Made by a program: the position numbers and the translations under genes. A stretch of DNA of 64,000 nt, from contig NZ_CH724151.1 of NCBI RefSeq assembly GCF_000153185.1, positions 263,154 through 327,153 on the forward strand, read 5' to 3'. Shown here piece by piece: positions 16,770 to 25,714 of this stretch (position 1 is its first letter; every line of letters begins with the position of its first letter). Below the pieces are notes generated by a model that saw only the letters and a list, made by a program, of their open reading frames with translations, did not search any database and was not told the DNA's origin. Source of the DNA: Reinekea blandensis MED297. Its GTDB lineage: Bacteria > Pseudomonadota > Gammaproteobacteria > Pseudomonadales > Natronospirillaceae.

Positions 16770-17642
16770 TCAGGCCGTCACCAGGTACAGTCCGAAATAA
16801 CCGGTGAACTGAAAACCCAGCCGCTCATAGGCACCGCGAGCGGCTTGATTGTGTTCATCGGTAAACAACACACAATGCTCGACGCCTTCTTGCATGACCT
16901 GCTGCAGTGACAGCCCGACGGCGGCCTGTGCATAACCACGACCGCGAAAAGCTTCCGGAGTGAATACACCGCCAACCTGTATCATCGTCTGCACCCGGGC
17001 ATTAAAACCCGTCGTCGCGACCGGCGTGCCTCCTTGCCAAAACACAAAGCAGTTTCTTAGCTGAATACGGTTGCGCAAACTGTCGTGGCAATGCTCTGCC
17101 AATGCCTGACCGCGCGTTGCATTCAGCGTTTCGACGTTGTAATCGATCATCCAGGGGAGCAGAAAAGTCATGTCGTCTTCAGTCGCCAAGGACAACCGAC
17201 TCGCAGCCTGAGTGGCCACGTCGGGTAGCGTTAACTGCGATAGCGGCAATTCGTACAGCACTTCCCGACTATTCAAGGCGAGAGCCGATTCAGTGAGCTG
17301 ATGCTCCTGCAGATAAGCATCCCGCAGTTGCAGACAGCGTTCATACTGCCCGACAAAACCATTCGTGCCAGTTCGAAACACCGGAGACTGTTGCCAGATA
17401 TCCATCACCGTGGCGGCATCACCCTGCGGCATACAGTTGCCATTCCAGTAGCGAACGATGACACCTCGCAGTTCGCCATCCACAAAGCCGCCGATGTAGT
17501 CACCTTGATACGGCTCATCACCGGCGGCCAAACCGGACAACTCAAGATTGCCGAGAATGAATAAACTGGTTTCTTTATGCTGCCAAAGCAGTGCGGTTAA
17601 CTGAGGAAGATCTTCGTCGTTCAAGGGGCGAACGATGGTCAT
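16770..17642 (-). CDS. GNAT family N-acetyltransferase
   Basis: About 290 residues when started at the ATG at 17642 (MTIVRPLNDEDLPQLTALL). The frame is open up to 17687, and neither start has a strong ribosome site. The C-terminal GNAT core is clear: VGGVFTPEAFRGRGYAQAAVGLSLQQVMQEG contains the acetyl-CoA-binding R-G-x-G-x-A loop, followed by CVLFTDEHNQAARGAYERLGFQFTGYFGLYLV. The N-terminal half is a degenerate second GNAT-like domain, as in other 280-300-residue members. Substrate unknown. It ends 31 bases from the DUF2799 gene on the opposite strand. Confidence 0.82.
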   Translation of the reverse strand: MTIVRPLNDEDLPQLTALLWQHKETSLFILGNLELSGLAAGDEPYQGDYIGGFVDGELRGVIVRYWNGNCMPQGDAATVMDIWQQSPVFRTGTNGFVGQYERCLQLRDAYLQEHQLTESALALNSREVLYELPLSQLTLPDVATQAASRLSLATEDDMTFLLPWMIDYNVETLNATRGQALAEHCHDSLRNRIQLRNCFVFWQGGTPVATTGFNARVQTMIQVGGVFTPEAFRGRGYAQAAVGLSLQQVMQEGVEHCVLFTDEHNQAARGAYERLGFQFTGYFGLYLVTA

Positions 17643-17762
17643 GTGAGGCGTCCGGTTGCGAATGTCTGCCAACATGTTATCGCACAACTCACAACATTGA
17701 CTATGGGTGAGCTTAGCGACGTCACCGCTTCGGAGTCGACAACCCCGAAGCGGTGCTGATCA

Positions 17763-19328
17763 TCAGTCGACGAGGTAGGTTTCAAACTCCGCGACGGTTG
17801 GCGTACCGTTAGCATTTTCAATGATAAAGCTGATTTTTTCCAAACTCACTTCATCAAAGTCCACAACCCCGGCAGACGACCCCGCTTTAAGAACCGAGCC
17901 GGCGTGATGATCCACCAGTGTCCAACTAGTGATGTTGCCTTCGTAGCCACTGGCTTCACGAATCACGACGCGATTCACGGTGGTTTCATCGTCCCATTTT
18001 ACCGAAATGCGTTTTTCGCTGTCCGACGACTTCGGTGCCCAGTAGGTGGCCATATCCCCATCACGAACACTGCCATAACTGCCGGTCCCTTTGCTGGAAC
18101 CATCGGAACCGGCATCCAGCGACAGGTTGTCTCCCGATTCACCTGGATTCGACGGATCGGTAGGATCCGTTGGGTCTGTAGGATCGGTAGGGTCGGTGGG
18201 ATCGGTTGGATCTGTAGGGTCCGTCGGATCCGTTGGGTCGGTCGGATCAGTAGGTTCTGACGAACAGCTGCCATCGGAGGTCGCTAAACCGGTTCCTGCA
18301 CCCGCCGCACTGGTCACGATCGCTTTCACACAATCCACCGCGTCCAGCGTGTAGGCATAGGGAACACTGATCGTCGTCGTTGAGGATGGGTTCGGTCCGG
18401 CCGGATGATTTTTATCGCCTTCATCGCTCCAGGTGACCGACTGAAAAAGATTGTCTTTCAACTGCCAGTAACCCATGTCGTTGGTATAAAACGTTCCGAT
18501 CGGATTGTGCACCTGGAAGAAATGATTGTGTTCAGCCTTAATCCGACCGCCGATGCGCGGATTCATCGCGGACTTCGACACATTGCTGTAGTAGTTGTTA
18601 AAGGCATGGGCGGTGCCATGGCGCAACAGGGGCATGCGCGAGTCAATCTTGTCGTACCAGTTGTGATGAAAGGTGACGTAACCGTTGCGGTCATCGCTGT
18701 CACTGGACCCCATCAACCCGCCCCGCCCGGAATCGTAAAACCGGTTGTAAGAAACGGTGACGTATTGCGTGTTGTTTTTCATATCGAGCAGGCTGTCGTA
18801 GCCATCGTCCTCACCGCCGGAGGCTTCAAGGGTGTTGTGGTCTACCCAGACATTGCGAACGTCTTTTTCCATACCGATGGCATCCCCACCATTCGACGTC
18901 GGCGAACCGGATTTTTTTACATTGCGAATGCGCAGATTGCGGATAATGATGTCTGATGATTCTCGTACCTGAATGCCGATCTCATCCAACAACGCGCCAC
19001 TCGATGCCCCAATCAACGAAACATTACTGACCTTTTTCAGTTGAATGCGATCGTCGGCAGTATCGCAGCTGCCGGAACGTTTTTCTGTATTGCCATGATT
19101 GATGGTGCCACTGACATAAATGATGATGGGCGAATCTTCACTCGCGCGATTACACAGCGCTTCGTTAATTTCCGTCCCGGTCGACGCATAGACCACCTGT
19201 CCACCGGCACCACCATCAGTGCCCCCATTCTGCGTAGCGTACCCTATCGGGCCGTCGGCGATGGCCACTTGCGCGATCGTCATCAGCGCGATCGCAATGC
19301 CCAGCGGTTTCAAAATTGTGTTGCTCAT
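17763..19328 (-). CDS. secreted pectate lyase (polysaccharide lyase family 1) with PTD linker and discoidin-like domain
   Basis: Extracellular lyase that cuts polygalacturonate by beta-elimination. The 521 residues comprise a signal peptide (about 1-24), a PL1 parallel beta-helix (about 27-355), a linker of eleven consecutive Pro-Thr-Asp units and a C-terminal beta-sandwich (about 400-521, NLSLDAGSDGSSKGTGSYG...VVIREASGYEGNITSWTLV) resembling F5/8 type C carbohydrate-binding domains. PL1 motifs are NVWVDHNTLEAS (calcium-site region), YVTFHHNWYDKIDSRMPLLRHGTAHAFNNYYSN with the catalytic Arg, and IGGRIKAEHNHF. A GAAAC-n3-GTTTC palindrome sits upstream (19435-19447). Divergent from the MFS gene. 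Confidence 0.9.
   Translation of the reverse strand: MSNTILKPLGIAIALMTIAQVAIADGPIGYATQNGGTDGGAGGQVVYASTGTEINEALCNRASEDSPIIIYVSGTINHGNTEKRSGSCDTADDRIQLKKVSNVSLIGASSGALLDEIGIQVRESSDIIIRNLRIRNVKKSGSPTSNGGDAIGMEKDVRNVWVDHNTLEASGGEDDGYDSLLDMKNNTQYVTVSYNRFYDSGRGGLMGSSDSDDRNGYVTFHHNWYDKIDSRMPLLRHGTAHAFNNYYSNVSKSAMNPRIGGRIKAEHNHFFQVHNPIGTFYTNDMGYWQLKDNLFQSVTWSDEGDKNHPAGPNPSSTTTISVPYAYTLDAVDCVKAIVTSAAGAGTGLATSDGSCSSEPTDPTDPTDPTDPTDPTDPTDPTDPTDPTDPTDPSNPGESGDNLSLDAGSDGSSKGTGSYGSVRDGDMATYWAPKSSDSEKRISVKWDDETTVNRVVIREASGYEGNITSWTLVDHHAGSVLKAGSSAGVVDFDEVSLEKISFIIENANGTPTVAEFETYLVD
18151..18253 (-). repeat. in-gene nine-base tandem repeat encoding (Pro-Thr-Asp)11
   Basis: Eleven 9-base units encode PTD between the pectate lyase catalytic and C-terminal domains. 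Codons vary between units (CCT/CCG/CCA/CCC, ACT/ACC/ACG/ACA, GAT/GAC), so the amino-acid pattern is kept while the DNA has drifted. Confidence 0.85.
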
Positions 19329-19718
19329 ATCGAATGCCTTCTTGTTGTTGTCGGTTCAGCCAAACGGACCGGACGTGACATCGGATGCCGACGCACTCAT
19401 ATCCGCCGTGAGGCGCACACACATTCCAATAAAAGAAACAACGTTTCAATAAAATAAAACAATAGTTTTGATAGATTTCTGATCTTGCAGAAGGAAAGCT
19501 TTGCGACGCATTTGAGGTCAGGGAACTTTAGAGCCGCGTCTCAATCTTTTGCGATTGCCTCACCTAGTATGGAAGGCTTACTCGCCTTGATTATTGTTTC
19601 ATTTTTCCTGAAACATTCTTGCTGTCTGATTTTGAAATTTCTAAAACCAATCGCCGATCGGTTGCCAATCGAACACAACCCTGCTGCAATAATCGCCTTG
19701 CTTAACTCTGGAACACTC
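19329..19718. other. divergent promoter region between pectate lyase and MFS genes
   Basis: The only clear site in these 390 bases is the palindrome GAAAC-AAC-GTTTC (19435-19447) in an A-rich setting. An open plus-strand frame covers 19485-19718 in phase with the MFS gene, but its residues do not look like protein start sequence and no second gene is supported. Confidence 0.5.
19435..19447. promoter_or_regulatory. KdgR-like palindrome upstream of pectate lyase
   Basis: GAAAC-AAC-GTTTC lies 107 bases upstream of the lyase start. KdgR boxes of pectinolytic gammaproteobacteria have the same GAAA...TTTC layout. No kdgR gene is in the window, so the link is contextual. Confidence 0.35.
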
Positions 19719-21011
19719 ATGCGCCAACTGACCACAGAAAACATCTATAAACAGATTGCCGATGAAGAAGACGTCCGTGTCTGCAAAGACATTTCGGACA
19801 ACGCCTGCCAGGTGGTTCCCGGCAACTTTCTGAAAATCTTTCTGGCTCAGTTTCTGACTAAGATCGGCGATGCCTTAACCAGCAGCCGCATCGTTTTACC
19901 CTGGCTGATGAATGGTCTTGGCATACCCGCGTTCTTTAGTGGCCTGCTGGTGCCGATCCGTGAATCGGGATCACTGATTCCTCAGTTGTTTATCGGGGGA
20001 TGGATGCGGGCTTATGCCATTCGCAAATGGTTCTTTGTGGCCGGCTGTCTGTTACAGGCGACCGCCGTTGCACTGATGGTCATCATCGCTTTAACACTGA
20101 GTGGCGTTGTTGCCGGCTGGGCACTGATTGGCTCATTAATCCTGTTCAGTCTGGCGCGAGGCTTCTGCTCGGTGGCGTCGAAAGATGTCATGGGCAAAAC
20201 CATTCCGAAAACCCGCCGGGGGCGGTTGAACGGCACCAGCGCCAGCGCCGCCGGTATCATTACCATGGTGACTGGCGCTGCAATGATTGCCGGTAATCGA
20301 CTGACCGAGATTCCGATTCTGGTTTTACTGGTTGTGGCCGCCGGGATCTGGGTTCTGGCGGCGATCGTTTACGCACAGGTCAACGAGTATCGGGGCGCCA
20401 CCGATGGCGGGCGCAATGGCGGGCGCATGGCGCTGGAGAACCTGTCATTACTGCGTGATGATGCTCAGTTTCGGCGCTTTGTTCTGGTGCGCAGCCTGAT
20501 GATGAGCTCCGGTTTGGCGGCACCTTTTGTCGTATTACAGGCTCAGCAGAGTGAACATTCCTGGCTGGGTCTGGGCTTGTTCATTCTCGTCAGTGGATTA
20601 GCCAGTGTCATCAGCGGCCGCTTCTGGGGTCGATTCGCCGACACCAGCAGCCGACGACTGATGATCATAACAGCGGTGTTGACTGCTCTGGCTTGTGCAC
20701 TGTCCGCAGTACTGAGTGTGTGGCAAACCGACGGGCAGGTCTGGTTCGCGCTGTTCATCTTTTTTGCGTTGACCGTCATTCATCAGGGTGTCCGTCTGGC
20801 TCGCAAAACCTACATTGTCGATCTGGTCAGCGGCAATCGACGGACGGACTATGTGTCGTTGAGCAATACGCTGATCGGTCTGCTGCTGTTGCTCTACGGA
20901 CTGTTATCAGCCCTGCTGGCACAGGCGTCTCTGTTAGCGGTGTTTGGCTTGTTTACATTGTCAGCGGCAATCGCTGCCTGGCTTGCCCGAACATTGCCGG
21001 AAGTTAGTTAG
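19719..21011 (+). CDS. MFS family transporter
   Basis: Inner-membrane major facilitator of about 430 residues, taking the ATG at 19719 (MRQLTTENIYKQIADEEDVRVCKDI). About 12 hydrophobic segments follow, for example FFVAGCLLQATAVALMVIIALTLSGVVAGWALIGSLILF and LIGLLLLLYGLLSALLAQASLLAVFGLFTLSAAIAAW. The loop SKDVMGKTIPKTRRGRLNGTSASAAG after the fourth or fifth segment and GRFWGRFADTSSRRLM in the second half are MFS-type basic loops. The substrate is unknown. The family of unusual permeases with an extended soluble N-terminus is a possible home. Its stop codon overlaps a TAGGGCTTGTTAAC variant of the dispersed repeat. Confidence 0.8.
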   Translation: MRQLTTENIYKQIADEEDVRVCKDISDNACQVVPGNFLKIFLAQFLTKIGDALTSSRIVLPWLMNGLGIPAFFSGLLVPIRESGSLIPQLFIGGWMRAYAIRKWFFVAGCLLQATAVALMVIIALTLSGVVAGWALIGSLILFSLARGFCSVASKDVMGKTIPKTRRGRLNGTSASAAGIITMVTGAAMIAGNRLTEIPILVLLVVAAGIWVLAAIVYAQVNEYRGATDGGRNGGRMALENLSLLRDDAQFRRFVLVRSLMMSSGLAAPFVVLQAQQSEHSWLGLGLFILVSGLASVISGRFWGRFADTSSRRLMIITAVLTALACALSAVLSVWQTDGQVWFALFIFFALTVIHQGVRLARKTYIVDLVSGNRRTDYVSLSNTLIGLLLLLYGLLSALLAQASLLAVFGLFTLSAAIAAWLARTLPEVS

Positions 21012-21155
21012 GGCTTGTTAACCCGCATCGACTGACATCATGCGGTCATAATGAAGACCGTATAGCCTGCGATATAGATCAGATTTTAACCAATCGGTTG
21101 AAGTTATGAACGTTCCCCCCTATTGTAAAGACCGATCATACACTGGGAGGAACGC

Positions 21156-22730
21156 ATGGGTACTTCGCATGACAAGTACAGCATAGAAAACACCGACTAC
21201 ACCGTCGGCCAGGACAACGTACAGAAATGGGGTTTTGATGTTCACAATCCCGTATTCGGAATCAGCGCGGGTCTGATTCTGTTATTTCTGATTGCCACCC
21301 TCATAAGCGATGCCGCAACAGCCAAAGCCTTTCTGGACGGGCTGAAGTGGGACATCATTGCCATGTTCGATGCATTGTTTATGTGGTCAGGTAACATTTT
21401 TGTCGTGTTCTGTCTGGGTCTGGCCATTTCACCGTGGGGTAAAATCCGTATCGGTGGGACAGAAGCCAAAGCCGAACACTCAACCCTTTCCTGGCTGGCC
21501 ATGCTGTTCGCGGCCGGTATGGGTATCGGGCTGATGTTCTGGGGCGTCGCCGAACCAGCGGCCTACTTCACCGGCTCATACTTCACCCCTCTGGGCGTTG
21601 AAGCAAATACGCCGGAAGCCGCGAGCATGGCACTGGGCGCGACCATGTACCACTGGGGTCTGCACCCTTGGGCCATTTATGGCGTGGTTGCACTGTCGCT
21701 GGCGTTTTTCGCCTATAACAAGGGCCTGCCGTTGTCGATCCGTTCGGTTTTCTATCCGATTCTGGGCGATCGCACCTGGGGTTGGCCGGGTCACATCATC
21801 GACATTCTGGCAGTACTGGCCACGCTTTTTGGTTTGGCCACGTCGCTGGGCCTCGGGGCGCAACAGGCTTCCGCAGGTATCGGTCATGTCTTCGGGATAG
21901 ATGCCGGCATCGGCTTGCAGATTCTGGTCATCATCGGCGTCACGCTGCTGGCCATTGTATCCGTGGTTCGCGGATTGGAAGGCGGTGTCAAACTGCTGTC
22001 CAACATCAACATGATCATCGCGATCCTGTTGCTTTTCTTCGTTGCAGCCGTGGTTGCAGCCGTGGCTCTGGGAACCATTCCACAAACGATTGGCGCCTAT
22101 GTGAAGAACATCATTCCATTGTCGAATCCGCACGGTCGTCCGGACACGGAATGGCTGCAAGGCTGGACTGTCTTCTATTGGGCCTGGTGGATTTCTTGGT
22201 CGCCATTCGTCGGCATGTTCATCGCACGTGTTTCCAAAGGCCGTACGGTACGTGAATTTGTCACCGCCGTTCTGCTGATCCCAACAGCCGTGACTGTGAT
22301 CTGGATGTCGGTCTATGGTGGTATCGCCATCGATCAGATTCAGAATGGTATCGGATCTCTGGGTACCGAAGGCGTTCTGGCGACGGAACTGGCGATGTTC
22401 CAGATGTTTGAAGCGATCCCGATGGGTACAATTCTGTCACTGATTGCGATTGTGCTGATTCTGGTCTTCTTCATCACTTCATCGGACTCAGGTTCGTTGG
22501 TCATCGACAGCATCACCGCGGGCGGTAAGATTGACGCTCCGGTACCGCAGCGTATTTTCTGGGCGTCTGTTGAAGGTGCGATTGCGGCGGCGCTACTGTG
22601 GATTGGTGGCACTGAAGCCATTCAGGCACTGCAAGCCGGTGCCATCTCAACCGGCCTGCCGTTCACGTTCGTCCTGCTGGCGATGTGTGTGTCCCTGCTG
22701 ATGGGTATGCGCACGGAAATGACGAAGTAA
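21156..22730 (+). CDS. BCCT family transporter (choline/glycine betaine/carnitine type)
   Basis: Secondary transporter for quaternary ammonium osmolytes, 524 residues, inner membrane. GGGAGGAACGC before the ATG is a strong ribosome site. Typical BCCT segments are NPVFGISAGLILLFLIATL (first membrane helix), GTEAKAEHSTLSWLAMLFAAGMGIGLMFWGVAEPAAYF (about 101-138, with the signature G-M-G-I-G-L-x-F-W-G-V-A-E-P), and TVFYWAWWISWSPFVGMFIARVSKGRTVREF (about 340-370, with the W-x-W-W-x-x-W-x-P-F-x-G-x-F-I-A-R-x-S motif). The substrate cannot be told; an osmoprotectant is likely in a marine bacterium. A terminator follows at 22751-22779. Confidence 0.95.
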   Translation: MGTSHDKYSIENTDYTVGQDNVQKWGFDVHNPVFGISAGLILLFLIATLISDAATAKAFLDGLKWDIIAMFDALFMWSGNIFVVFCLGLAISPWGKIRIGGTEAKAEHSTLSWLAMLFAAGMGIGLMFWGVAEPAAYFTGSYFTPLGVEANTPEAASMALGATMYHWGLHPWAIYGVVALSLAFFAYNKGLPLSIRSVFYPILGDRTWGWPGHIIDILAVLATLFGLATSLGLGAQQASAGIGHVFGIDAGIGLQILVIIGVTLLAIVSVVRGLEGGVKLLSNINMIIAILLLFFVAAVVAAVALGTIPQTIGAYVKNIIPLSNPHGRPDTEWLQGWTVFYWAWWISWSPFVGMFIARVSKGRTVREFVTAVLLIPTAVTVIWMSVYGGIAIDQIQNGIGSLGTEGVLATELAMFQMFEAIPMGTILSLIAIVLILVFFITSSDSGSLVIDSITAGGKIDAPVPQRIFWASVEGAIAAALLWIGGTEAIQALQAGAISTGLPFTFVLLAMCVSLLMGMRTEMTK

Positions 22731-22750
22731 TCTTCGGGCTTTCTGTATCT

Positions 22751-22779
22751 AAAAGCACCTCTGAGAGGTGCTTTTTTTT
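22751..22779 (+). terminator. terminator of the BCCT gene
   Basis: Hairpin AAAAGCACCT-CTGAG-AGGTGCTTTT followed by further Ts, 20 bases after the BCCT stop. Confidence 0.88.
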
Positions 22780-22896
22780 GGCCGCTACTCAGCGTTAACA
22801 GGTAGCCAACAGCGCAACGTGTCGCCTTCCCTTCACATGGTCTGCAATCGACCACGACCTTTATGCTCAGGCTAAACGGTTAGCAGGGCCTTTCAA

Positions 22897-23619
22897 TCAG
22901 TACCACAACGAGCGAACCGGTTTATCGACCAGGTTTTGTTTCGCCACCTGTGCCTGCAACAGTTCCGCCGTTGCCAGGGCGTCGGTCAGCGCGTTGTGAT
23001 TTTCATACGCTGGCAGATTGTAGCGCTCACGCACATTCGGCAACCGCAGGGATGGCAGCGTTTGCTTAAACAGCCGGCTAACGATGGATTGTTTCTGTCG
23101 CAGATGGGCCGCTTCTAACTCGAGCGTATCGATGACCGGAAACAACCAGGTCGATTCGTGCAGACCGGCGACCGATTGTCGGAAAAACTCGCGTTCCATG
23201 TAGCGGTAATGCACCACCACCTGTCGCCCTTGCAAACAGGGTATGACCTCCGACAACACCGCACGCAATGGCGGAGCCTGCGCAATATCAGAATGCGTAA
23301 TGCGATGCACCACAACCGATTCTGAGGTGAGGTTACGGGTCCGCACCAGCCAGTGTCGAGCCTTGGCGAGGGTGATTCGCTGCGCGGTAAACGGCACCAG
23401 ACCAATACTGATGATGTCGTCCTGTTCTGCGTTTAAGCCAGTGGTTTCAATATCCACAGCAACGAACTCAGCATCGCCGACCAACAGATCCGGTTCGACC
23501 CAGGGTTGCTGGTAAAAGGCTTGCAGCGCTGGTGGTTGTTGCTCACTGACTTGTTCAAATAAAAAATCATCCCAGTCGTCCGGAAGCGTCTGGTAGGGAT
23601 AAAGCATGGACTCACTCAC
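22897..23619 (-). CDS. DnaQ-like 3'-5' exonuclease
   Basis: DEDDh-family exonuclease of 240 residues. Exo I is VAVDIETTGLNAEQDDIISIGLVPF (about 53-77, with D-x-E), Exo II lies near VVHYRYMEREFFRQ, and the C-terminal YNLPAYENHNALTDALATAELLQAQ contains the H...D of Exo III. Translation starts at a GTG that overlaps the upstream TGA as GTGA (23616-23619); an ATG four codons later is an alternative. Pairing with the DUF294 nucleotidyltransferase gene upstream is a recurrent arrangement in proteobacteria, often near acetate permease genes, but here no such permease is adjacent. Confidence 0.87.
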   Translation of the reverse strand: MSESMLYPYQTLPDDWDDFLFEQVSEQQPPALQAFYQQPWVEPDLLVGDAEFVAVDIETTGLNAEQDDIISIGLVPFTAQRITLAKARHWLVRTRNLTSESVVVHRITHSDIAQAPPLRAVLSEVIPCLQGRQVVVHYRYMEREFFRQSVAGLHESTWLFPVIDTLELEAAHLRQKQSIVSRLFKQTLPSLRLPNVRERYNLPAYENHNALTDALATAELLQAQVAKQNLVDKPVRSLWY

Positions 23620-25508
23620 ATCCGCGTGTTCGCGGTATAACGGAATTTCAGGAATTTCTGGGCACTGCTGAGCACCTGAAAGGCTTCTTTCAGGCCGCGA
23701 CGTTCTTTACCCGACAGTTTTTCAGGCTCCAGGGTATTGTCGGCTTCTTCACCAGACTCGATGGCGATGACCTGCTGCCGGATACGGACCATCGACAGAT
23801 ACTCCAACGCATCTGACAACTCATCCCGCTTCCCTTTCGGCAACAGGTCCGAATCGGCGATGTCTTCCAGCCGATCAAACGAGTTCTGCGCCAGCGAACC
23901 TTCCGCCAGGGCGTGCACCCGAATCACATCCACCATCGGCGCGGTACCGCGACGTTTCAGGTTCAGGCTGTAACGTTGCCGGCCGTCTTTCTCGACAACA
24001 AAATCTTTAAAGAAACCTAACGGCGGTGTGCGGTTCAATGCGTTGCGGGCCAGAGCCGCTAAAAACGGTTTATTTTTCTTCGATTTATTCACAATGAAGC
24101 GCGTTAACTGCTCTGCCCAGGCGATCTTGCCGTCGACACCGCTGAGATCGAAAAAGATCGATGCATTCAGCAGCGCCTGCGGATCGGGGTTTTCGATCCA
24201 ATCGCTGAACTGCTGTTTCCAACCCTGAAGCGTCAGGCGGTACTTCGGATTCGACGCCATGATGCCGCCGTCGCAATAGGTATAGCCACAGGCGTTCAAA
24301 CCGTCACAAACAAAGTCAGCCAGCGCTTTAAAGTATTCACCGTGTTCGTCTTCGCGGTAGTCCGGCGATAAAATCAGGGCATTATCCTGATCGGTTACCA
24401 ACAGCTGCTCTTCCCGCGCCATTGACCCCAATGCCAGAAAACAATAAGGCACCGGTGGAGGTCCTAACGACTCTTCTGCTAGTTGCAACAGACGCTGCTT
24501 GAACGACCGCCCGATTACCGACATGGCCGTGCCGATCATGTGTGAGTTGGCACCTTCGCGATACATACGCGCCATCACCGACGCCACCTGTGAGGACAGT
24601 TCAATCAAACCGTCGACCGACTCCTGCGCCAGGATACCGCGTACCAGCAACAGACTGTTCTGAGAATCGTGGCGGACAATGTCCGACAAGGCCACCACGG
24701 CGGTCACCTGATGGCGGCGGACCAAAGGAAGATGATGCACGTTATGACGAAGCATCAACAGCATGGCTTCATAGACGTAAGCATCGTGCCCCACGGTGAT
24801 CAGATCGGTGGACATTATGTCGCGCAAAGGTGTGTCATACGGCAACGCTTCGGCGATGACACGCATTCGTAAATCACGATCAGTGACGATGCCGGCCGGC
24901 AGATGCACGGCGTCACCGTCACGGTCTTCGTGGTCACCCACCTGATCAAAAACCACCACCGAAGAGACGCGCTGCTCGGTCATTTTCTGAGCGCATTCAT
25001 GGACAGTCGCATCGGCGTCCAGATACACCGGCTCGCGTTGAACAATGTCCCGCACTCGGACGGTCGTCATGTCATTGTCGTCCGCCTGATGCAGCACCAC
25101 CTGTTGCAACGTTGAATGCTCGTTGACCTCAAAGTAATCGCCAAACTCGCCATACTTTTCGCACAGATCGAGAAAGATCTCGCCCGGAATGCGGTAAATC
25201 AGTGAGTCTTCCAGAGCGCGGACGGGGTAGCGCACATGCCCGTTCATCAGAATGCCCATCTGACCGAAGACATGGCCGGGTTCTAGTCGGTTGTAGAGCT
25301 CACCGGTGCGACGGAAGACCTCAACAGACCCGGATCGGATCATAAACAGAGAGTCGATCCCGGCCCCAAAGTGCAGAATCTGGGTACCCGCCTGAAAATA
25401 ACTGACCTCAATTTCGCCACATAAGCGGCTGATCTCATCCTCGGGTAGATCACCAAAGGGTTCGTGAGCACTGACGAACGTAATAATGTCCTGAATTTCA
25501 GTCGACAT
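23616..25508 (-). CDS. cyclic-nucleotide-binding, CBS and DUF294 nucleotidyltransferase protein
   Basis: A 630-residue soluble signalling protein. The ATG at 25508 has AGGA eight bases upstream; the frame extends to 25571 without support. Domains in order are a cNMP-binding domain (about 15-125, ILHFGAGIDSLFMIRSGSVEVFRR...GHVFGQMGILM), a CBS pair (about 145-275, VRDIVQREPVYLDADATVHECAQKM and LRDIMSTDLITVGHDAYVYEAMLLM), a DUF294 nucleotidyltransferase (about 300-440, GSMAREEQLLVTDQDNALIL with the G-S...D-x-D pattern) and a DUF294 C-terminal domain (about 480-630). It is related to the GlnD-type nucleotidyltransferase fold. Co-translated with a DnaQ-like exonuclease. Substrate and ligand are unknown. 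Confidence 0.9.
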   Translation of the reverse strand: MSTEIQDIITFVSAHEPFGDLPEDEISRLCGEIEVSYFQAGTQILHFGAGIDSLFMIRSGSVEVFRRTGELYNRLEPGHVFGQMGILMNGHVRYPVRALEDSLIYRIPGEIFLDLCEKYGEFGDYFEVNEHSTLQQVVLHQADDNDMTTVRVRDIVQREPVYLDADATVHECAQKMTEQRVSSVVVFDQVGDHEDRDGDAVHLPAGIVTDRDLRMRVIAEALPYDTPLRDIMSTDLITVGHDAYVYEAMLLMLRHNVHHLPLVRRHQVTAVVALSDIVRHDSQNSLLLVRGILAQESVDGLIELSSQVASVMARMYREGANSHMIGTAMSVIGRSFKQRLLQLAEESLGPPPVPYCFLALGSMAREEQLLVTDQDNALILSPDYREDEHGEYFKALADFVCDGLNACGYTYCDGGIMASNPKYRLTLQGWKQQFSDWIENPDPQALLNASIFFDLSGVDGKIAWAEQLTRFIVNKSKKNKPFLAALARNALNRTPPLGFFKDFVVEKDGRQRYSLNLKRRGTAPMVDVIRVHALAEGSLAQNSFDRLEDIADSDLLPKGKRDELSDALEYLSMVRIRQQVIAIESGEEADNTLEPEKLSGKERRGLKEAFQVLSSAQKFLKFRYTANTRM

Positions 25509-25668
25509 GGGCCATTCCTGTAACGATATTACGATCACAGTGTAGGGCTTCGGATCTGAATTTTCGACCATGCTGTGGTGATCACTTGGTCAGGTGGAAC
25601 AACCACAACTCACCTGTTCTGCCTTGCCGTCATGGGTTTTAATCTCGGCAGCATGGACAAAAAAATAG

Positions 25669-25683
25669 TGTTAACAGGCCCTA
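25669..25683 (-). repeat. dispersed repeat, copy 1
   Basis: TGTTAACAGGCCCTA, the exact reverse complement of the copies at 39795 and 40474. It lies between divergent genes and is preceded by ATGGACA-A-rich sequence also seen beside the copies near 39.8 kb. Confidence 0.7.
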
Positions 25684-25714
25684 GCAGCGCGTTATAGTGT
25701 TCAGGACTCTGAGC

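Noticed and set aside
18151-18253. Regular repeats that might be mistaken for a CRISPR array
   Set aside because: The units are 9 bases long, contiguous and in frame inside a gene, with no spacers or cas genes nearby.
18091-18354. Plus-strand frame encoding repeated Ser-Val-Gly units
   Set aside because: It is the antisense reading of the Pro-Thr-Asp linker of the pectate lyase; there is no ribosome site or independent support.
21088-21099. AACC-AATC-GGTT palindrome upstream of the BCCT gene as a BetI operator
   Set aside because: Too short and not matching the BetI operator pattern I know; such a short palindrome can arise by chance.
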